The translations under genes were made by a program, and so were the position numbers. This document shows positions 43,801 to 44,323 of a stretch of DNA of 44,323 nucleotides, piece by piece (position 1 is the first letter of the stretch; each line of letters opens with the position of its first letter). Source of the stretch: an uncultured Acetatifactor sp. (GTDB lineage: Bacteria > Bacillota > Clostridia > Lachnospirales > Lachnospiraceae); the NCBI GenBank assembly GCA_910584435.1, contig CAJUAP010000025.1, positions 1-44,323 on the forward strand. The letters run 5' to 3'. The notes beneath the pieces are model-generated. The model did no database searches and was not told the origin of the DNA. It saw nothing but the letters and a program-made list of their open reading frames with translations.

Positions 43801-44323
43801 CACCAGATGTTCCGCCTCCGCCTGACCCGCCGCCGGCGGTTTCACCTCCGCCTGATTCGCCTCCGGCTGTTTCAGTTGCTTCACCTCTGCCTGATTCGCC
43901 TCCGGCTGTTTCAGTTGCTTCACCTCTGTCCGATTCGCCTCCGGCTGTTTCAGTTGCTTCACCTCTGCCCGATTCGCCTCCGGTCGAAGTATGTTTTGTG
44001 GCTTCCGCAGTTATATTCACTGTTCCGGCTTTCAGAAATGTTACTTCTCCTGTAACAGAATCAATACTTGCTATCTCTGAATTATCAATAGTATACTGTA
44101 TTTTAACATCATTCAGCGCTGTGCCATCCTTACTGCGCACTGTGTTAGAAAATTTTCCATTGGTATAAACCTGTGCTGCTGGCTCAGGAAATTCAAATTC
44201 CAGTTCCAGCGTTTCACTTCCGTCTCCAGTTGTATCTCCCTCGCTTCCGTCTCCGCCTGTGTCCCCTCCGCTTCCGTCTCCGCCTGTGTTCCCTTCGCTT
44301 CCGTCTCCGCCTGTGTTCCCTTC
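34868..44323 (-). CDS. Giant Ig-like-repeat surface protein, C-terminally membrane-anchored; N-terminus beyond window
   Basis: More than 3150 residues are visible and the frame is still open at the right edge. In protein order there is a Gly/Asp/Thr repeat tail, a BIG2-like domain (NSEIASIDSVTGEVTFLKAG), a Gly/Glu/Thr-rich linker and a second BIG2-like region. About 15-20 Ig-like domains of 100-130 residues follow, with recurring blocks DGEYVVxLxYxDP, YTSEHIIIDTTxPxL, VNLYYxxxxTLxFxI and EENFYxExAEVxVNG. The C-terminus has one membrane helix (LLFGITAGVTGAAATPVTIT) followed by ALRRRRKIKFSHKSN; no LPXTG motif is seen. It is probably an adhesin or stalk on the cell surface. Two GT-C genes lie downstream. 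Confidence 0.93.
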   Translation of the reverse strand, partial: EGNTGGDGSEGNTGGDGSGGDTGGDGSEGDTTGDGSETLELEFEFPEPAAQVYTNGKFSNTVRSKDGTALNDVKIQYTIDNSEIASIDSVTGEVTFLKAGTVNITAEATKHTSTGGESGRGEATETAGGESDRGEATETAGGESGRGEATETAGGESGGGETAGGGSGGGGTSGAEPGGEEKSEGESASGEKPEGGITGGKLPEGEAAEGEPAVGESTEGTTAEETTEDTTEDTTEDTAKDTTVDEAKAIVTSISYTLVIEKAPQTIAFEETEQEFSVLYGQAFSNSASEVEDTTAYDGMGYGSGRITYRIATGEDIASVDETGNLAFQDGKTGAVTVEAVKEADDCYQQSDVIQYTIHVAYEQIPAASYTLSGNRNTGFADWYCDWVTICPPDGYLINDNNSLADTGWDSSMVLDEEGIYENKAIYFKDKTTGGITDAVPVETIRIDKLPPSGLSITYDTPLTEKVKELLSFGFYKAKLEIRLEAQDDVSGVSSFTYWLEDAASGEGHPVQAQKDEKKGLYFGTFFLEPQFDGKVTFTAADDAGNQAGNVTSGGIVIDAVAPKFSVDYKTSYARVSSVNEPGVWMEHYTEQTREDVNLYYTEALVLEFTIEEEYFYAEDVKIEVKGEKINGQKVDEKPDLTWKSEDGSLCHTASLKLEDEGVYVVALSYHDPSQNEEIAYTSEHIIIDTTRPELAVGYRNKYIKAETGNIPGDWLDSYEEHTRTDVNLYYTEGLTLAFAIKEENFYQKNAELRINGELHTLEWISKEEGGQKYAAASLNLEKDGEYEVVLSYEDPFYGEKVEYTSEHIIIDTMPPELKVDYTIPFQKASSVDKPSEWLTDYRVQESKDVNLYYNASQTLAFTIEEDNFYRENAEVKVNGTVQTLEWVTREEDGRQYHAASLQLEKDGEYVVTLRYEDPFHGKIVEYTSEHIIVDTTPPELKVDYKESFESALSLDASGEWLNDYKVQSSKDVNLYYNGSQTLEFTIKEENFYPEEAEVTVNGAVYALEWISREEGGQKYAAASLELEKDGEYVVALNYQDPSQNKKIEYTSEHIIIDTTEPKLTVTYENKYIHAAEVSAPGHWMDNYTVQERTDVTLYYGAEGLKLDFVIEEENFHEKEAEVKINGEDPASALKWEVKEEGGRKYAAASLVLKEDGEYVVTLSYDDPSHNGRVEYISEHIIIDTTSPVLAVEYGSSYVKASSVDAPGVPQPDYEEQSEVDMNLYYDGSAVFHFTIKEQNFFAEYVHAEVNGEEHTLTWTPKGDGSQEYTADLELADEGAYVVVLQYQDPSGHEMKPYTSEHIILDKKAPGIQVTYDVTEPVAGTSDIFNQARIATIIITDENIYPNDGSAVSIQITAKDALGADVGITQEYPFVRMSKETGSDADGDAVWKAVIPFEKSANYTFEMTVEDMAGHKVYYGQDRFTVDVTKPDADKFSISYSNDYQNWFEKLLGTVSFGYYRPSVTITFTAQDETTSIAEMRWFYTRQNESSAEPETKEGIISAEKLKWVDNQAIGKITLTADEAAQYRGNISLRAVDKAGNESDRRTDTGTVIVVDTITPTRTASYSPAKQVTEKKSGSTMKDYSRENVNAANPSEVGSDNGMENPNETGNCNGTENLNEAHNDNGMENPNEARNDNGMENSGKVSNDNGTEKLNGTGSSNGIDNLTEGIGAVLYYDDVMSLTLDVVEANFYAEDVKVNVYRDGRLLANGDGYRYEAERNWVTSEKDRNAHRMTLQLGTENADSSKDGDYVVVISYSDRSDNEMPVYTSEQITIDTRKPVLGLAFPEDAVVRDGIVYLNETPSLEVVVRERNFRADDMSVTVTAKDAHGNEIPVTAGRNAGGEEVTYAQYLSDAANWISDGDEHRAVVKLWEDAAYEFAVSYSDLAMQNAEAPAGCVVKLDRKPSAWEALPYDQAYGGDYARMVDGLNQKVEHVEEADQDTRFIFQGEAAMTIGLFEDNFFPKDVELTVERDGVLLAPGTGYHYDPQDWTADSEDSTHHILHLVLGEENSNHAADGDYRVRLSYTDTAGNVSQQYVSNILTIDTTPPEVSIEYDNNEPHKEAFYGSSRTAVITVKDRNIRTDEIDFNIPGTDIWGNRLEDVTARIGNWVPGEEEGTWKNTITYDMDADYDIEILCPDMAGNQSRFTDGFTVDKGLPGLRYEYSTALMETVLNYITFGYYQPDVTVTVYVQDDIAGVDYLVWGYEKEAGSSSVNVEHREGRIDRSGFTFETTEYGVEAKASIRLTANEAEQYRGRIHFEAADRAGNIRRETDGGRIIVADTISPTRTVSFTPAVQVADRLTGTVLTDYTYEEGADTILYYDGPMEVAFQVNEANFYAEDVVCKVNDVVVPISDWSNHGDDWSGSISLIEDGDYFVTMEYRDRSGNVMNTYTSSQITIDTIAPQIETNWAAERLIQTKDNINYSQEDMSVTIVIHERNFRAQDVEAVVTAVDAAGVDVPVDDYAGYLKDAQNWTREGDMHTAVLNFPADANYTFTIQFRDMVFHSAEEYEPYAFAVDKTPPRDLTIEYSTPILESILNAVTFGFYNAHTTVTITAVDDTSGVDHFIYSYLRAEGVSNVNTELLNAQIEEGDIVYSEGRKIATATFRIPVSELGENTQFNGTVEFAAFDRTQLETKFVDGKRIVVDTIAPTAEVQYNEPVSMEGDVSYYAGTIEGVIDVTEANFYAEDVNLYVSRDGGEFEAITPEWTMLGMDRNAGAFTLTGDGEYIVSAVYTDRSTNQMVEYESSLLVIDTADPEITVSGIRNRSANRDETIGFVVTVRDENLDPASCRPRLMAEVCDDADGGTIFRELDMQDAGAVNTVHNGGEYIYTYVVENLDRDGIYTLSCEAADRAGHSVTEVSVENSQNGRTGQDGELVTEQVMFSVNRNGSTYRLDQESRKLIGTFARAPIDIVVTEINPDILNVIRITLFRDEKTLALQEGRDYRIDRNGGDGEWNSYVYTIYAENFENDGIYRISVYSEDEAENVAENTLDDKNLEISFGIDKTLPNLIVTNLESGRTYNEDSHTVTMQAEDNMKLVSVEVWLDGEAYMSWGEEEILRKTLEFEDYSFVVSGESTRAHDVTVALTDAAGNRLVEEINDFYVTTNFWLILWRRILENKPLLFGITAGVTGAAATPVTITALRRRRKIKFSHKSN
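39326..39541. repeat. 36-bp in-frame minisatellite (six units) in the giant protein
   Basis: Units start at 39326, 39362, 39398, 39434, 39470 and 39506, encoding 12-residue repeats of the type NGMENPNEARND. They form an Asn/Glu-rich linker between Ig-like domains. Confidence 0.85.
43821..43984. repeat. 39-bp in-frame minisatellite in the giant protein
   Basis: Three near-identical units at 43854-43892, 43893-43931 and 43932-43970, with partial units on both sides, encode GGESGRGEATETA repeats. Confidence 0.85.
44218..44323. repeat. 27-bp in-frame minisatellite running off the window
   Basis: Units at 44218, 44245, 44272 and 44299 encode 9-residue repeats like GNTGGDGSE. The array continues past the right edge. 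Confidence 0.85.

Noticed and set aside
43563..44168. 201-residue Ser/Pro-rich plus-strand frame
   Set aside because: It is the antisense of the repeat-rich linker of the giant protein; long open frames there follow from the codon bias of the repeats.

Overview
The window looks like chromosomal DNA of a motile, Gram-positive, anaerobic clostridium, most likely Lachnospiraceae (Clostridium cluster XIVa). The grounds are strong AGGAGG-type ribosome sites, a T-box in front of thrS, DUF1540, HAAS and DUF6171-like small genes, a CarD-family regulator and a lone flagellin. The assignment is family-level inference only. Almost all genes are on the minus strand. The plus strand carries one small peptide gene and a two-gene ATPase/TPR pair.

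Layout. (1) 0-5.5 kb is housekeeping and small conserved genes: tRNA-Pro, a YfcE-type phosphodiesterase coupled to rdgB, an RlmL/YpsC-like methyltransferase, a 52-residue Asn/Gln-rich protein, a HAAS-domain membrane protein, two small proteins, tRNA-Arg abutted by a 22-bp repeat, and a DUF1540 protein whose ribosome site lies in a 15-bp hairpin. (2) 5.8-8.6 kb is promoter, threonine T-box, small membrane protein, thrS. (3) 8.7-13.6 kb is one giant flagellin of 1618 residues with about eleven copies of a beta-beta-GxYT-helix module. (4) 13.8-25.8 kb is an accessory region: a secreted protein plus membrane partner, a 47-residue exported peptide, a double HTH-TPR regulator, a shortened copy of the membrane partner, an ABC transporter operon (MacB/FtsX type plus ABC-2 type), and another small secreted protein. 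(5) 25.9-31.1 kb is CarD, a repeat-rich leader, a P-loop ATPase with its TPR partner, and a frameshifted gene between two tandem repeats. (6) 31.4-44.3 kb is two polytopic glycosyltransferase-like membrane proteins and, upstream of them, a membrane-anchored surface protein of more than 3100 residues built from Ig-like domains; it runs off the right edge.

The most interesting observation is in region 4. Five intergenic sites share a roughly 20-bp element ending in AAACGTCAT, always in the same orientation to the gene that follows. At four of them a -10 hexamer starts exactly 22 nt after CGTCAT, with no recognisable -35 box. The four promoters drive the secreted/membrane pair, the 47-residue exported peptide, the shortened membrane gene, and the secreted protein ahead of the ABC operon. 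The fifth site lies upstream of the HTH-TPR regulator. I infer a self-contained peptide-pheromone (RRNPP-like) regulon: exported propeptide, cytoplasmic TPR receptor-regulator, activator-dependent promoters, and secreted effectors with membrane partners and ABC transporters. No homologue search was possible, so this is a hypothesis built on motif geometry.
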